Assembly (NCBI GenBank): GCA_023953835.1
Contig: JAMLJB010000001.1
Location: forward strand, 2,046,001 to 2,110,000
Direction of reading: 5' to 3'
Length of the DNA stretch: 64,000 nucleotides
DNA from: Rhizobiaceae bacterium
Lineage (GTDB): Bacteria; Pseudomonadota; Alphaproteobacteria; Rhizobiales; Rhizobiaceae
A program made the position numbers and the translations under genes. The notes below the pieces were generated by a model, which did not search any database, was not told the origin of the DNA, and worked only from the letters and a program-made list of their open reading frames with translations. This document shows, one piece after another, positions 63,337 to 64,000 of the stretch; position 1 is the first letter of the stretch; each line of letters opens with the position of its first letter.

Positions 63337-63840
63337 ATGCGCCGCATCGCAGCTATAGCAAGAAACCCGGTCGCAGTGGCTCTGGTGGCAGCATTGGCCA
63401 TCGCGGGCTGCGCGTCCAAGAAGACGCCCAACAGCGCAGGCGACCTCGGCCTTGGCGCCGGGGCTGCGAGACCCGGCTCGCCGCAGGATTTCACAGTCAA
63501 TGTCGGTGACCGCATTTTCTTCGATACGGATTCCTCGGCCATCCGCGCCGATGCGCAGCAGACGCTCGCACGGCAGGCACAGTGGCTCAACCGCTACACC
63601 AATTATGCGATCACCGTCGAAGGTCACGCCGACGAGCGTGGAACCCGCGAATACAATCTGGCGCTCGGCGCGCGACGCGCCGCGGCGACCCGCGATTTCC
63701 TGATCGGCCAGGGCGTCGCCGGCAACCGCCTCAAGACGATTTCCTATGGCAAGGAGCGTCCGGTCGCAGTCTGCGACGACATCTCCTGCTGGTCGCAGAA
63801 TCGCCGCGCCGTCACCGTTCCGCGTGGACCGGGTAGCTGA
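63337..63840 (+). CDS. pal: peptidoglycan-associated lipoprotein Pal
   Basis: The 167-residue lipoprotein has a lipobox LAIAGC with Cys25 as the lipid-modified residue, a short Gly/Ala-rich linker and an OmpA-like peptidoglycan-binding domain (about 55-165). The motifs are IFFDTDSSAIRADA, VEGHADERGTREYNLALGARRA and YGKERPVA. The extra Cys pair near the end (CDDISC) is typical of alphaproteobacterial Pal. The ATG at 63337 follows AAGGAGAGG. A terminator closes the operon. Confidence 0.96.
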   Translation: MRRIAAIARNPVAVALVAALAIAGCASKKTPNSAGDLGLGAGAARPGSPQDFTVNVGDRIFFDTDSSAIRADAQQTLARQAQWLNRYTNYAITVEGHADERGTREYNLALGARRAAATRDFLIGQGVAGNRLKTISYGKERPVAVCDDISCWSQNRRAVTVPRGPGS

Positions 63841-63862
63841 TCGACCTCAAACTGGGTTTTGG

Positions 63863-63889
63863 AAACGCCGGGCAATTGCCCGGCGTTTT
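63863..63889 (+). terminator. Rho-independent terminator after pal
   Basis: AAACGCCGGGCAA and TTGCCCGGCGTTT form a long, almost perfect palindrome ending in TTTTC. It closes the tolQRAB-pal transcript. Confidence 0.88.
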
Positions 63890-64000
63890 CATTTGGGGGA
63901 TTGTTGCGTGTCTGCAACACCTTTCCGCATCTTCAATGCTGCGCTGCAAACACCTAAATTTGGCCGCTAATATAGGCATATTTCAACGAAGGACCGCTTG
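63890..64000. other. downstream spacer at window end
   Basis: The final 110 bp hold no coding start that I can support. In related genomes the next gene is tilS; its start would lie beyond the window. Confidence 0.4.

Overview
The window is a 64-kb piece of chromosome from an alphaproteobacterium of the order Hyphomicrobiales (Rhizobiales), most like the Phyllobacteriaceae (Mesorhizobium, Aminobacter or Chelativorans relatives). I base this on the high GC content, on the lineage-typical families DUF2312/GapR, DUF1013/TrcR, DUF1465/RcdA, DUF1192, DUF1244 and DUF4164, on the cobS-cobT pair, on the blocks DUF1036-pyk, ruvCAB-ybgC-tolQRAB-pal and pgk-gap-tkt, and on CtrA-type TTAA-N7-TTAA boxes. 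I saw no tRNA, rRNA, CRISPR array, prophage or transposase gene.

Layout. 0-8.3 kb: the start of a YmdB-type phosphoesterase, 5-formyltetrahydrofolate cyclo-ligase with a probable 6S RNA upstream, msrB, a DUF2946/PepSY membrane pair, gapR, DUF1244, an N-formylglutamate amidohydrolase, DUF1036-pyk, a periplasmic TPR protein behind a perfect 17-bp hairpin, and a zinc-free bL36. 8.4-20.6 kb: purEK, two YdcH proteins, two MFS transporters, an ArsR regulator, a quinone oxidoreductase, TrcR, a WYL regulator, DUF1127, an OhrR-type regulator divergent from an alpha/beta hydrolase, prpE and a 53-residue membrane protein. 20.9-28.2 kb: central carbon genes (pgk, gap, tkt), a CPA1 antiporter, DUF4164 and zapA. 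28.2-39.9 kb: acyltransferase, YdcF, ftsEX, hpt, bolA, a J-domain protein, cobS-X-cobT, a phytase-like protein, yhhQ and rpmB. 40-51.2 kb: DUF3108, EamA transporter, YhhN, M32 carboxypeptidase, a MotA/MotB-like stator pair, suhB, efp, a Sel1 protein, a ThiE-like protein and an acyl-CoA synthetase. 51.2-55.9 kb: a probable small RNA, then an AraC regulator and a large arylsulfatase that look like an insertion. 55.9-64 kb: rcdA, ruvCAB, ybgC, tolQRAB and pal.

Most genes are housekeeping. The unusual signals are mainly non-coding. Four TA-flanked, MITE-like inverted-repeat elements supply stop codons to neighbouring genes. CtrA-type boxes lie upstream of rcdA, between ftsE and its divergent neighbour, and in front of a candidate sRNA. 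A 17-bp palindrome encloses a ribosome-binding site and start codon. Finally, zapA and 6S-ygfA are separated by about 27 kb in a way that one inversion would undo.
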